The translations under genes were made by a program, and so were the position numbers. Shown one piece after another: positions 37,143 through 46,291 of a stretch of 64,000 nt of DNA. Source of the DNA: Labrenzia sp. 011 (GTDB taxonomy: Bacteria > Pseudomonadota > Alphaproteobacteria > Rhizobiales > Stappiaceae). Every line of letters starts with the position of its first letter. Within the stretch, counting starts at the first letter, position 1. The notes under the pieces were generated by a model, which did no database searches, was not told where the DNA came from, and saw only the letters and a program-made list of their open reading frames with translations. The DNA lies in the NCBI RefSeq assembly GCF_003075075.1, contig NZ_QCYM01000002.1:1-64000 (forward strand), in the 5' to 3' direction.

Positions 37143-37895
37143 TTGACCGACGAAACCGCTTTATATGATGCAAAAGAGAGCCCGCGGAAGGCAATCGAAT
37201 TTGCCCGCCACGAGGTTCTCCGCCTACCGGCCAGACGGACCGTCCAGAGCTACAACCGCGCGCTGTCAGGACACCGGAAATACGGGCAATTGGCGGGCAA
37301 ATTTGCCAAGCGCGCACTCGATCTGACCGGAGCCTCGCTCGGCCTGATCCTGCTGCTGCCCCTTTTCGCCCTCATCGCTGTTGCCATCAAATCGACCAGC
37401 CGCGGGCCGGTCTTTTTCCTGCAGCAAAGATACGGTCTGGACGGCGCGCTTTTCACGGTCCTCAAGTTCCGTACCATGCATCTGCACATGTGCGATACTT
37501 CCGGCATTTGCCAGACTGTTCACAACGACCCTCGCGTGACCCGGATCGGCCGATTTCTCCGCAGCAGCAATTTCGACGAGCTGCCGCAGCTCATCAACGT
37601 CCTGAAAGGTGAAATGTCGCTTGTCGGGCCCCGCCCCCATGTTCCCGGCATGCTTGCCGCCGGCGTGCCCTACGAGATGTTCGATACCAGATACATGGAC
37701 CGCCACCGGGTCCGTCCGGGCATTACCGGGCTGGCCCAGGTCAAGGGATTCCGGGGAGAAACGAAGGACCGGCATGCCGCCCGGATGCGCCTGAAACACG
37801 ATCTGGCATATATTGAACGGCAATCCCTGTCGCTCGACGTAAAAATCCTGACCGAAACGATCGTGCAGGAATTTTTCAGGCGCAGTGGCTACTAG
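37143..37895 (+). CDS. Polyprenyl-phosphate sugar-1-phosphate transferase
   Basis: Initiating transferase that loads a sugar phosphate on undecaprenyl phosphate at the inner membrane. After about 60 cytoplasmic residues, one membrane segment ([22 protein letters not shown]) precedes the catalytic domain with the family blocks [57 protein letters not shown] and [15 protein letters not shown] 37143 is the preferred start because GAGG lies 9 nt upstream; TTG 37128 is also in frame, and no ATG is available. The sugar specificity is unknown. Confidence 0.87.
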   Translation: MTDETALYDAKESPRKAIEFARHEVLRLPARRTVQSYNRALSGHRKYGQLAGKFAKRALDLTGASLGLILLLPLFALIAVAIKSTSRGPVFFLQQRYGLDGALFTVLKFRTMHLHMCDTSGICQTVHNDPRVTRIGRFLRSSNFDELPQLINVLKGEMSLVGPRPHVPGMLAAGVPYEMFDTRYMDRHRVRPGITGLAQVKGFRGETKDRHAARMRLKHDLAYIERQSLSLDVKILTETIVQEFFRRSGY

Positions 37896-37942
37896 GGTGT
37901 GAACTCCTGGTCGGCCGCGCCTTACCTGACGGGGCACAGGCG

Positions 37943-38386
37943 TCAGGCAGTTGCGACCAATGTTGCCATATGCTGCATGGCGAGTTGATAGCCGTCCACA
38001 CCACACCCAGCGATCACCGCATCCGCCCTGGCGGACACATAGGAATGATGTCGGAAACTCTCCCGCTTGTGGATGTTCGAGATATGCACCTCGATCACCG
38101 GAAAGCTGCAGGCCGAAAGGGCGTCCAGCAAGGCGACGGACGTATGGGAATAGCCAGCGGGATTGATGATCACCCCATGCGCGGATTCACGGGCTTCATG
38201 AACCCAGTCGATCAGCTCGTGTTCCGCATTGCTTTGACGAAAAACAACCTGCAAATCCGATTTTTCAGCCTCGGCTTCACACATCAGGCGCACGTCATCC
38301 AGCGTCCGGTGTCCATAGATCTCAGGTTCCCGCTTGCCGAGCAGATTGAGATTCGGTCCGTTCAGAACGTAGATGACCCTGGCCAT
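37943..38386 (-). CDS. aroQ: Type II 3-dehydroquinate dehydratase
   Basis: Third step of the shikimate pathway. The 147-residue protein begins [22 protein letters not shown], with catalytic Arg and Tyr in the RxPxxYG flexible loop. [12 protein letters not shown] (phosphate/Asn), [20 protein letters not shown] and the conserved His and Arg match the dodecameric type II family. It is encoded alone on the minus strand, convergent with the sugar transferase gene. Confidence 0.93.
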   Translation of the reverse strand: MARVIYVLNGPNLNLLGKREPEIYGHRTLDDVRLMCEAEAEKSDLQVVFRQSNAEHELIDWVHEARESAHGVIINPAGYSHTSVALLDALSACSFPVIEVHISNIHKRESFRHHSYVSARADAVIAGCGVDGYQLAMQHMATLVATA

Positions 38387-38584
38387 GAGTAATTCCCTTG
38401 ATTTGCAGCGCAAAGATGACGTTTTCCGGCGAATTTTACCAGCAGGCTCCGCAATTTACGCGAAAAGGTTGTGAATGCTGGCAGAGCACACCAATTACGT
38501 TTCACGTCAGCCTTGCTTAAACAACGTTTACGCATTATTAACTATGTTATTCCAGTTTGAATTGAAACAGCTCAACGGAATCCC

Positions 38585-38800
38585 ATGATCAAGCTGCGTG
38601 AACGGCTGGACACTCTTGAAGCTCTGATGTCAGCGATAGAAGGCTATCAGCACCTTCCGCTTGATGTGCTCTCCCAATTCCTGCTCGACCATTATACCGT
38701 CGATCTGGATGTGCTGGCGCAATTTGCAGATGCGGCGGAATCAAGATCCGAAAACGCGCGCAACAACGCCTACGCGGCGAGCGCGCAATCCGCCGCCTGA
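38585..38800 (+). CDS. Small hypothetical protein (71 aa)
   Basis: ATG 38585 follows ACGGAA. The 71-residue product is predicted helical (MIKLRERLDTLEALMSAIEG) and ends in an A/S/N-rich tail. No family is recognised, and it has no signal peptide or membrane segment. The preceding 198 bp are AT-rich, with TTAA-N7-TTAC at 38517-38531, and look like a promoter. It is convergent with the receiver-domain gene at 38842. Confidence 0.55.
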   Translation: MIKLRERLDTLEALMSAIEGYQHLPLDVLSQFLLDHYTVDLDVLAQFADAAESRSENARNNAYAASAQSAA

Positions 38801-38841
38801 GCGCGGACAAACAGACCCGAACAGCTTTTCAGATATCAACA

Positions 38842-39390
38842 TTATCCGATAGACGTTGCGTTTTGAACGTTCTGGTCGCCCTCGGCCTCGTCCGGGTCAG
38901 GCCCCTGGCCGGCCTGCCAGATTTTCTGGCGATTGCGGATCTCCCGAGGTGCCGGCCCGAAATAGGTCGCGGTTTTTATGAAGTCCCGGGGATGCAGGAT
39001 CACGCTCGACACGCGCTGATACAGAGATTTGGCCGATATGGGCTTGGACAGGAGTTCATGCACGCCCAGACGGCGGGCTTCCACGATACGGCTACGCTCC
39101 GTATGGGCTGTGACCATGATGATCGGAATATAGGCGAAAGGGTTGTTCGGACTGCGGATCATGCGAACCATGTCCGCCCCGTCCAGAATGGGCATGACCC
39201 AATCCAGGATCAGGATATCCGGATTGGCACGGTCCATCGCCTCGAGCCCGGACGCTCCGTCCTCGGCTTCGACGATCCGGCGTGCGCCGAAACCCTGCAA
39301 CATGGTCCGCAGGATCGTGCGCATATAGGCACTGTCCTCGACCAGCAGGAACGTCAGTGAGGCAAGATCCAGGCTCACCAAATCCTCCAT
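38842..39390 (-). CDS. Single-domain (CheY-like) response regulator with C-terminal tail
   Basis: A 182-residue protein. The receiver domain spans about 12-130 (Glu18, Asp19; phospho-acceptor Asp63 in ILILDWVMP; Thr and Ala in MVTAHTE; Lys in LSKPISAKSLYQRV). A hydrophilic 50-residue tail follows (HPRDFIKTATYFGPAPREIRNRQ), a layout common among alphaproteobacterial CheY-like orphans. ATG 39390 is preceded by GGAGG on the coding strand. No kinase lies next to it, so it is an orphan regulator. Confidence 0.85.
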   Translation of the reverse strand: MEDLVSLDLASLTFLLVEDSAYMRTILRTMLQGFGARRIVEAEDGASGLEAMDRANPDILILDWVMPILDGADMVRMIRSPNNPFAYIPIIMVTAHTERSRIVEARRLGVHELLSKPISAKSLYQRVSSVILHPRDFIKTATYFGPAPREIRNRQKIWQAGQGPDPDEAEGDQNVQNATSIG

Positions 39391-39690
39391 GTTTCGCCAA
39401 GTCTTGACATGAAAGTCTGAACAATGGGTTATGCCAACCGCAGTTAACCAGCCCCAGCGGACAAGGGGCCTGCGGTTTGCCTGACAGCGAAGGCAGTGCA
39501 ATGCTGTCCATCGGCCTGTGATCGCTGCGGCACCTGCGCAGGGATTTACGGAACACATTCAAACGACCGTTCCGTCTTCACCGACCGGTAATGTTGCGTG
39601 GAATTAATCCTTTTGCGGCGGTGGTGTTAACGGGTCTTTCAAGGCTGAGACGCCATTCTGGGCCGAGACACAGCAACAGGTGAGAGACCT
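39391..39690. other. Divergent intergenic region, no gene seen
   Basis: Between the receiver gene and the small membrane protein. Some AT-rich patches (GGAATTAATCC near 39600, GTGTTAACGG near 39625) suggest promoters, but no clear boxes could be assigned and no frame looks coding. Confidence 0.4.
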
Positions 39691-39879
39691 TTGTCAACGA
39701 TTGTACGCACCATGTCCCGGGACCCAGAAACATACGATCAGGACGACCCGCGTTCGCATGAGCGCGAGCCGGCTGGTCCTGATTCTGGCGACAGGATTCG
39801 GGATAACCTTCTGCTTTTTTCCGGTATCGGCCTTCTGCTGCTGGCCTCCGGCATGGTGCTGTCCAACCTTCTGTCCTGA
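39691..39879 (+). CDS. Small single-pass membrane protein (62 aa)
   Basis: The TTG at 39691 follows AGGTGAGAG; an ATG at 39712 in the same frame would give 55 residues. The N-terminal two thirds are hydrophilic and charged (DPETYDQDDPRSHEREPAG), then one hydrophobic helix, NLLLFSGIGLLLLASGMVL, lies at the C-terminus. No family is recognised. It ends 6 bp from the convergent methyltransferase gene. Confidence 0.45.
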   Translation: MSTIVRTMSRDPETYDQDDPRSHEREPAGPDSGDRIRDNLLLFSGIGLLLLASGMVLSNLLS

Positions 39880-39884
39880 AACGC

Positions 39885-40553
39885 TTAGCGCTTCGGAGCG
39901 CTTGCCGAGAACAGCGCGACACAGCCGACCTGTTTGATGTCGATCAGCGCGAACCGGCGCGACAATTCCGCCTCCAGGACTTCCAGCGTGTCGTTCTCAT
40001 TGGAAAACACCCCCTTGCGATTATAGATGCCCATGAGCTGGCGGGCCGCAACGGAACGCGGCGCGTCGCCCTGAAGGATCGTCGCGCCGAATACACACCC
40101 GCCTTCCCCGAGATGCGGCAGCAGGTGATCGAAGATCACCGCCTTTGCGGACATGCTTCCCGGAAGGCAGTGCAGGACATAGTTGAGTCCGATGGAACCG
40201 AAGCGGCCAAGAGAGGCCGGCCAGGGGACGAGTGCATCGGCCTGGACGCTGCGCGGGCCGTAGCGGCGGATACGTGTGGACGCCTTTTGAAGGCAGTGCG
40301 CATTCGGGTCCAGCAGAGTGACTTGCGGGTCTGAAGCGGGGAATGACGCCCGGTCCAGGAAAAATCCGGTGCCGACGCCGACATCCAGGTGATCGGCAGA
40401 CAGGTGCCGATCGTAGAGGGCAGTCATGCGCGCGCTCGGGCAACGCCAGAGGAACCGGTTGGACAGGCCGAGCACCAGCGCATCATACAGGACAAGCGAT
40501 GCTCTTGAATAAACCGCATAGCCTGCCTTGTGCGCGGCCGGAAAGCGTTCCAT
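39885..40553 (-). CDS. Class I SAM-dependent methyltransferase
   Basis: A 222-residue protein with the SAM-binding glycine loop LDVGVGTGFFLDRA (near 57-70), an acidic residue ending strand 2 (VTLLDPN), and LNYVLHCLPG as motif IV-like. The N-terminal segment GYAVYSRASLVLYDALVLGLSNRFLWRCP is usual for a group of uncharacterised small methyltransferases. Substrate unknown. It lies 125 bp downstream of ccoS on the same strand, but probably is not part of the oxidase operon. Confidence 0.8.
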   Translation of the reverse strand: MERFPAAHKAGYAVYSRASLVLYDALVLGLSNRFLWRCPSARMTALYDRHLSADHLDVGVGTGFFLDRASFPASDPQVTLLDPNAHCLQKASTRIRRYGPRSVQADALVPWPASLGRFGSIGLNYVLHCLPGSMSAKAVIFDHLLPHLGEGGCVFGATILQGDAPRSVAARQLMGIYNRKGVFSNENDTLEVLEAELSRRFALIDIKQVGCVALFSASAPKR

Positions 40554-40678
40554 TGCCTTGATCCCGTTAAAATTGCCAGGGCACGCATCGCTAGGTCCGT
40601 CCCGCAGGACTGTCAAGGCGCGACTGGTTCATCCGCTCCTCATCAATCAAGCCAGCCTTCTCCTGTTTTCGGGGGATA

Positions 40679-40831
40679 TCAGTCGTCCGGCAGGTCGTCG
40701 TCGTCCAGAATGCGCCATTTGGCGCCCTCCAGATCGTCGAACTGGCCGCTTTTCAGGGACCACAGGAAAGCGCCCAGGCCGAGAGCTCCCAGGAAAAACG
40801 CGATCGGGATCAGATAGATCAGCACATCCAT
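40679..40831 (-). CDS. ccoS: cbb3-type oxidase assembly protein CcoS
   Basis: A 50-residue protein with one N-terminal membrane helix (MDVLIYLIPIAFFLGALGLG) and a conserved acidic tail (FDDLEGAKWRILDDDD). This is the CcoS/FixS pattern, required in other bacteria for cofactor insertion into CcoN. It starts 7 bp after the ccoI stop and closes the ccoGHIS operon. Confidence 0.9.
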   Translation of the reverse strand: MDVLIYLIPIAFFLGALGLGAFLWSLKSGQFDDLEGAKWRILDDDDLPDD

Positions 40832-40838
40832 GACTGTC

Positions 40839-43085
40839 TTACCCTTCCGCCTTTTCCGCCGGGAGGTGTGCGGGCCCGGCTCCGGTTTCGGGACGCCCCT
40901 CCCCCCAGCGAAGCTTGAGGGCGTTGGCGGTCACGATCAACGAGGACGCCGACATGGCAACGGCCGCCATCAGCGGCGTGACGAAACCGGCGACAGCCAC
41001 CGGCACCGCGATCACATTGTAGAGCCCGGAGATCCAGAGGTTCTGCTCGATGGCTGCGCGGGCTCTTTTCGACAGACGCAACGCATCGGCCACGGGTTGC
41101 AGCCGATCGCCAAGAAAAACCGCATCTGCCGCCGCCTGGCTGAGATGGACCGCGGAGACCGGGGACAGGGAGACATGCGCGCCAGCGAGCGCCGGTGCAT
41201 CGTTCAGGCCGTCCCCCACCATCAGCACCTTGTGTCCGGACTGCTGCAGATCCTCGAGACGGACAATCTTCTGCGCCGGTTTCATGCCGGCCTGCCAGTG
41301 CGCAATGCCGAGCGCCTCCGCGCAACCGGCCACGGAAGGTTCCGTGTCTCCGGAGACGATCTCGAGCGCGTAGCCTTCGGCTTTCAGGCGGTCGATGACC
41401 GCGCGGGCATCCGGCCGCAGGCTCTGGCGGAACGGCAGCAGCTGCACCGGTCCGTCGCCGAACCGGATCGCCAGCAGCGATGCGCCGGGCACCTCCCTCA
41501 GGGCGTCCTCGATCTGCTCAGCCGACGCACCGCAGAACTGCGGGCTGCCGAGACGCAGGGTAGCGCCTTCCACCATCGTCTCCAGACCGGCACCGGGAAC
41601 TTCCTTCACCTCGGGCAAGGGCGTGATGGCTCCCGTGGCCCTCACCAGGGCCGTGGACAGCGGGTGGCGGCTGGCCAGCGCCAGGCGTCCGGCCAGACGG
41701 ACGACAGGATCCTGCAAGTCGAACGGACTGCAAAGCTCGGGATCCGCAAGAGTGAGCGTGCCGGTCTTGTCAAAAAGGATGGTGTCGATATCGGCCATGC
41801 GCTCGATGGCGTCACCGGTATTCAGCAGTACCCCACGGCGGAAGAGCTGGCCCGACGCCACCACCTGAACGGCGGGAACGGCAAGACCGAGCGCGCAGGG
41901 ACAGGTAATGATCAGCACCGAGATGGCGATCACCAGAGCCGGCTGCCATTCCATGCCCGCAAGTAACCATCCCAGGAAGGTCAGTCCGGCCGCACCATGG
42001 ACCAGCGGCGCGTAAAGCCGGGCGGCCCGGTCGGCAATGCGGACATATTTCGATTTCGCCTGGGAAGCGGCTTCCAGAAGTCGGTTCACCTCATCCAGCA
42101 GCGTTGCTCCGGACGCCGCCTCGACACGCACCTGAAGTGAACCGGAGCCGTTCAAAGTTCCCGCATAGACACGCTGCCCGCGGTCCACCGCCACCAGAAT
42201 GCTTTCGCCAGTCACGAGGCTCTGGTCGATCTCGGACATGCCCGTTTCCACCACGCCATCGACGGGAACCCGTTCCCCGGCAGACACCAGAACGAGATCC
42301 CCCGCAGAAACCTTGGAGAGCGGGACTTCACGCACGCTGCCATCAGGCAGGATCCGCGCTGCGACTTCCGCCTTGAGAGCGGCGATGTTTTCGGCGAAGG
42401 ACCGGGTCCGTCCGCGCATGTTGTGATCGAGATATCGACCGACGAGCAGGAAGAACAGCAGCATGACGGCGGATTCAAAATAGGCATGATGCTGGTGCTG
42501 AACCGTCTGCACCACGGACAGCGCCACCGCCAGGACCACACCGATCATGATCGGCACGTCCATGTTCAGACGTCCGGAGGCCAGGGCGCGGAAGGCGCTC
42601 CTGAAGAAAGGCCGCCCGGCATAGGCCACCGTCGGCAGGGCAATCAGGGCCGACAGCCAGTGGAAAAAATCGCGGGTCTCCGGTTCGATACCGGTTGCGT
42701 TGCCCGACCAGACGGAGACGGACAGAAGCATGATGTTCATGCCGGCGAAGCCCGCGACCGCGAGGCTGCGCAAAAGTTCCTTGCCCGTCCGGTCCTGACG
42801 GTCCTTCTGGCTCGCCGGATCGAAAGGATGGGCCTTGTAGCCGAGCCGGGTCAGCTCTGCGACGATCTCGTCGGCTCCGGTCTGGTCTTCCACCCAGTCC
42901 ACCGCAAGACGCTGGCTGGTCAGGTTGACGCGCGCCGTGCGGATGCCCGGCAGGCGCTTCAGGCCACGCTCGATGTCTCCCATGCAGGCGGCACAGGTGA
43001 TGCCGTCGACAGCAAGATCCATGTGTACGGCACCGTCCTTGCCGGGCGTTACGAAAGCCTGCCAATCGCGCTGATGAACCGTCAC
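40839..43085 (-). CDS. ccoI: Copper-type P1B ATPase CcoI (FixI)
   Basis: A 748-residue cation ATPase dedicated to copper delivery for cbb3 oxidase. GTG 43085 is preferred, with AAGG 8 nt upstream, 10 bp after the ccoH stop; the longer upstream frame covers ccoH in another frame. A heavy-metal-associated domain (GITCAACM, about 28-35), eight membrane segments with the CPC motif (ITCPCALG), TGES, DKTGTLT phosphorylation site and GDGLNDAPAL are visible. It keeps one clear HMA domain. Confidence 0.92.
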   Translation of the reverse strand: MTVHQRDWQAFVTPGKDGAVHMDLAVDGITCAACMGDIERGLKRLPGIRTARVNLTSQRLAVDWVEDQTGADEIVAELTRLGYKAHPFDPASQKDRQDRTGKELLRSLAVAGFAGMNIMLLSVSVWSGNATGIEPETRDFFHWLSALIALPTVAYAGRPFFRSAFRALASGRLNMDVPIMIGVVLAVALSVVQTVQHQHHAYFESAVMLLFFLLVGRYLDHNMRGRTRSFAENIAALKAEVAARILPDGSVREVPLSKVSAGDLVLVSAGERVPVDGVVETGMSEIDQSLVTGESILVAVDRGQRVYAGTLNGSGSLQVRVEAASGATLLDEVNRLLEAASQAKSKYVRIADRAARLYAPLVHGAAGLTFLGWLLAGMEWQPALVIAISVLIITCPCALGLAVPAVQVVASGQLFRRGVLLNTGDAIERMADIDTILFDKTGTLTLADPELCSPFDLQDPVVRLAGRLALASRHPLSTALVRATGAITPLPEVKEVPGAGLETMVEGATLRLGSPQFCGASAEQIEDALREVPGASLLAIRFGDGPVQLLPFRQSLRPDARAVIDRLKAEGYALEIVSGDTEPSVAGCAEALGIAHWQAGMKPAQKIVRLEDLQQSGHKVLMVGDGLNDAPALAGAHVSLSPVSAVHLSQAAADAVFLGDRLQPVADALRLSKRARAAIEQNLWISGLYNVIAVPVAVAGFVTPLMAAVAMSASSLIVTANALKLRWGEGRPETGAGPAHLPAEKAEG

Positions 43086-43095
43086 GTCGATTGCC

Positions 43096-43608
43096 TTACT
43101 CCTTGAGGAAAATACGGTTCTCGGATTTGAATTTCCGCACACCGTCCTGTTCGATTTCAAGGACCAGCGTCCAGTTTCCCGGCGGAACCTTTTCCAGGTC
43201 GGCCGTGTAGCGTCCGCCGCCATCCGCTTTCAGGAAGGATTCGATATCTCCCGTTGCCATGACCGGACGCCGCAGAAGGGCACGAACCTCGACGCCGTAG
43301 AGCGGATTGCCGTCCGCATCGGCCGCCGTCACGACCAGACGGCCGGTTCCTTCGGCGTCCTGGATGACTTCGCCCGACACCTGCCAGTCCAGATCCGCCT
43401 GCATCCTGGCGGCCGCCAGTTCCTCGTTATAGGTCTGGCCTGCCTCGTAGGGGCGCTCCTCGACCACACCCGGGTAGGATCCGAGCGCAAGATAGATGAA
43501 CGCAGCGTTCGCGGCGAAGACCACACCGAAGAAAGACAGGAGCCAGACAAGCACCGTCCTTCCGGTAATCGCCTTTGGATCCTTCATGCCGGATTGAACC
43601 ATTGCCAT
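43096..43608 (-). CDS. ccoH: cbb3 oxidase assembly protein CcoH (FixH)
   Basis: A 170-residue membrane-anchored protein: one helix at about 20-42 (VLVWLLSFFGVVFAANAAFIYLA), then a periplasmic Ig-like FixH domain (GNPLYGVEVRALLRRP; PPGNWTLVLEIE). ATG 43608 follows GAGGAGG. It sits between ccoG and ccoI, the standard order, and helps assemble the cbb3 complex. Confidence 0.92.
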   Translation of the reverse strand: MAMVQSGMKDPKAITGRTVLVWLLSFFGVVFAANAAFIYLALGSYPGVVEERPYEAGQTYNEELAAARMQADLDWQVSGEVIQDAEGTGRLVVTAADADGNPLYGVEVRALLRRPVMATGDIESFLKADGGGRYTADLEKVPPGNWTLVLEIEQDGVRKFKSENRIFLKE

Positions 43609-43618
43609 ATAATCCTCC

Positions 43619-45082
43619 TCAAGGCTTGTCCGGTGCTTTGAAATTGTCTTTCGCGGTCACCACCTCGCCCATCACACTGTCGGTGATGCGGAAGGTCACA
43701 GGTGTCGAACTTGGCATTTTTTCCCAGGGTGGCGATGTTACCAGAATACGGACCTCACGGGTGGTATCCGGCCCGACCTCGATGACCGGCCGTCCGGCGA
43801 AGGTGTTCTCCACACCGACGGCTTCCACCCTGGTGTTGGCGGGCATGCCTTCGACGTTCAGTACGAAATCGCGCGGATGACGGCGCTTGTTGGCAAGACG
43901 CACCGTGTAGCCGTTGCGGACCGTGCCGTCGGACTGCTCCACAAAAACCGGGTTCCGGTCATGCAGGACGCTGATGTCGGCGAAGTCCCGGTTGATCAGT
44001 GCAAACAGCATGATCGCGCCGACAAGGGCAATGATCGCCGCATAGATCACCGTCCTGGCCCGCACAATTTCATAGATCGATTCCTTGCCCTCGATCCTGC
44101 GCTGAATGTTTTCATCGGTGTCGTATGCGATCAGGCCGGTGGGCTTGCCGACCTTGGTCATCACGTTGTCGCAGGCATCGATGCACAGACCGCACTGGAT
44201 GCAGTCGAGCTGCAGGCCGTTGCGGATATCCACTCCGGTCGGACAGACCTGAAAGCACTGGTAACAGTCGATGCAATCCCCTGCGGGAAGGCCCTGCTCG
44301 ATCAGCTTGTTGTTCTGCTTGAGAGAGCCGCGCGGTTCGCCCCGGTCCCAGCGATAGGTGACATTGAGGGCCTTTTCGTCCGTCAGAGCCGCCTGAATAC
44401 GCGGCCAGGGGCACATGTAGATACAGACCTGTTCGCGCATGAAGCCGGCAAGCAGATAGGTGGTGGCCGTCAGGATCGCGATCCAGGTATAGGCGACAAG
44501 CGGCGCCTGAAAGGTGAGCAGTTGCCAGACAAGCGTCGGAGCATCGCTGAAATAGAGAACCCAGGCGCCGCCCGTCCACCAGGCGATCATCAGCCAGAAG
44601 AAGTGCTTTGTCGCCCGCTTGGCGAGCTTACCGAAGGTCCAGGGCTCCTTGTCCAGAATGATCCGGTCCCGACGGTCGCCCTCGATCTTGCGTTCGACCC
44701 AGAGGAACAGGTCGGTCCAGACCGTCTGCGGACACAGATAACCGCACCAGATCCGGCCTGCGACGGCGTTCATCAGGAACAGCGCCACGGCCGCCAGGAT
44801 CAGCAGGCCGGTGAGATAATAGACCTCCTGCGGCCAGATCTCGATGAAGAAGAAGTAGGCCCGCTTGTGGACCAGGTCGACAAGGACGGCCTGGTCAGGC
44901 GCGTCCGGTCCCCGGTCATAGCGGATGAACGGCAGGAAATAGTAGATTCCGAGCGTGATGAAGAGCAGCGTCCACTTGATCCTGCGGAACAGGCCGTGGG
45001 TCGCCATGGGATAGATTTTCTTGGCTGACGCGAACCACTCGTCCGATTGCCCGCCCTCTTGGGTTTCGGTGTCCGTAGACAT
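43619..45082 (-). CDS. ccoG: cbb3 oxidase accessory iron-sulfur protein CcoG (FixG)
   Basis: A 487-residue membrane ferredoxin-like protein. ATG 45082 follows GGACGG. Membrane helices carry CGYLCPQTVW and CIYMCPWPRIQ; two 4Fe-4S clusters are in CIDCYQCFQVCPTGVDI and CIQCGLCIDACDNVM. A final helix and a C-terminal Ig-like domain (about 370-487) follow. CcoG is described as a cupric reductase for oxidase biogenesis. First gene of the ccoGHIS operon. Confidence 0.93.
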   Translation of the reverse strand: MSTDTETQEGGQSDEWFASAKKIYPMATHGLFRRIKWTLLFITLGIYYFLPFIRYDRGPDAPDQAVLVDLVHKRAYFFFIEIWPQEVYYLTGLLILAAVALFLMNAVAGRIWCGYLCPQTVWTDLFLWVERKIEGDRRDRIILDKEPWTFGKLAKRATKHFFWLMIAWWTGGAWVLYFSDAPTLVWQLLTFQAPLVAYTWIAILTATTYLLAGFMREQVCIYMCPWPRIQAALTDEKALNVTYRWDRGEPRGSLKQNNKLIEQGLPAGDCIDCYQCFQVCPTGVDIRNGLQLDCIQCGLCIDACDNVMTKVGKPTGLIAYDTDENIQRRIEGKESIYEIVRARTVIYAAIIALVGAIMLFALINRDFADISVLHDRNPVFVEQSDGTVRNGYTVRLANKRRHPRDFVLNVEGMPANTRVEAVGVENTFAGRPVIEVGPDTTREVRILVTSPPWEKMPSSTPVTFRITDSVMGEVVTAKDNFKAPDKP

Positions 45083-45174
45083 ACCCGTCCGTCCTTCTGT
45101 CGATGATGATCCCGCCCCATCAGGATCTGACGAATGCAAGCAGGGCTCCGAGCCCTCTCGCATCTCAAACACTA

Positions 45175-45207
45175 ATCCGGCGCAAGCGGACTGACTTTGC
45201 GCCGGAT
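45175..45207 (-). terminator. Stem-loop between ccoP and ccoG
   Basis: A perfect 11-bp stem (45175-45185 with 45197-45207, 11-nt loop) lies 43 bp beyond the ccoP stop in the direction of transcription. It is a likely terminator or attenuator separating the structural from the assembly genes. Confidence 0.6.
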
Positions 45208-45249
45208 CAACTCATGCGCCCATTGCGCGCCTTGCCGCAGGGCCGCGGC

Positions 45250-46128
45250 TTATTGACCGCCCCCGAAGGAGTGGACATAGACCGTGAGCGACTTGATCGT
45301 CGCCGGATCCAGCCTGTCGACCCAGGCCGGCATCACGCCGTTGCGCGGCGAATGGACCTGCGCCTTGATGTCGTCCAGGGACTTGCCATAGAGGTAGTTG
45401 GCCGACATCAGGCTGGGGGCGCCCATTTCCTGAATGCCTTCCAGGTTATCGCCATGGCAGGCGGCGCAATTGTCCACGTAAAGCGTCTGCCCCGCGGCCA
45501 GATCGACGCCGTCCTCGGTTTCCAGACCGGCCCTGGAAGCGACGAAATTGGCGACCTGGGTAACCTCGTCGCGGCTCAGCAGCTCATCGCGGCCGAAGGC
45601 CGGCATCTCGCCGATACGGGCCTCGTCATTTTCAGAGCGGATGCCGTAAAGCAGCGTGGTGTGGATATCGTCCAGAGTCCCGCCCCACAGCCAGGTATCG
45701 TCCTGCAGGTTCGGATAGCCCTCGGCTCCCGTCCCGCCGGACCCGTGGCAGGGAGCGCAGTTGTCGCCGAATGCGGCCTGTCCGTTGGCCAGCGCGAACT
45801 GCAGCAGCTCCTGATCCCGGGAAATGTCTTCCAGAGACGCCGCGATGATCTTGTCGGCGAACACGGAACGGCCGGCGACGCCTTCGTCGAAGGCGGCGAT
45901 CGCCTCCGTCCGCTGGTCGGATCCCAGCACCCCCTTGGTATAGCCGGAGATCATCGGCCAGGTCGGGAAGAGCACCCAGTAGACCACCGCCCACACGATG
46001 CAGGCATAGAACATGTACAGCCACCATCTGGGCAGCGGATTGTTCAGTTCCTTCAGGCCGTCCCACTCGTGGCCCGTCGTCTCGACGCCGGAGATCCGGT
46101 CGATTTCATTCTTGTGCATGTCTGCCAT
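45250..46128 (-). CDS. ccoP: cbb3-type cytochrome c oxidase subunit CcoP (FixP)
   Basis: A 292-residue dihaem c-type cytochrome with one membrane anchor (WWLYMFYACIVWAVVYWVLFPTWP, about 35-58). Two haem-binding motifs, CAPCH (near 128) and CAACH (near 223), are present. Axial methionines probably lie in GEMPAFG and GVMPAW. It passes electrons to CcoO and CcoN and starts 3 bp after ccoQ. Confidence 0.94.
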   Translation of the reverse strand: MADMHKNEIDRISGVETTGHEWDGLKELNNPLPRWWLYMFYACIVWAVVYWVLFPTWPMISGYTKGVLGSDQRTEAIAAFDEGVAGRSVFADKIIAASLEDISRDQELLQFALANGQAAFGDNCAPCHGSGGTGAEGYPNLQDDTWLWGGTLDDIHTTLLYGIRSENDEARIGEMPAFGRDELLSRDEVTQVANFVASRAGLETEDGVDLAAGQTLYVDNCAACHGDNLEGIQEMGAPSLMSANYLYGKSLDDIKAQVHSPRNGVMPAWVDRLDPATIKSLTVYVHSFGGGQ

Positions 46129-46131
46129 GGA

Positions 46132-46287
46132 TCAGTCCTCCCGAAACGGGATTTTTGCGGCCTCGTCGAATTTCTCGCGGTTCTTCGGCCACAGGGCGTA
46201 GGCCAGAACCACGCCAAACAGGATCATGAAATAGATGAGGCCCCAAGTCTGCGCGAAGGCCGCAACAGCGGTATATGTCTCGTTCAT
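46132..46287 (-). CDS. ccoQ: cbb3-type oxidase subunit CcoQ (FixQ)
   Basis: A 51-residue protein with one membrane helix (TWGLIYFMILFGVVLAYALWP) and a short charged tail (KNREKFDEAAKIPF), the typical CcoQ form. ATG 46287 follows GAGGTAAGG. It stabilises the complex in studied species. It lies between ccoO (4 bp) and ccoP (3 bp). Confidence 0.92.
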   Translation of the reverse strand: MNETYTAVAAFAQTWGLIYFMILFGVVLAYALWPKNREKFDEAAKIPFRED

Positions 46288-46291
46288 TGCC

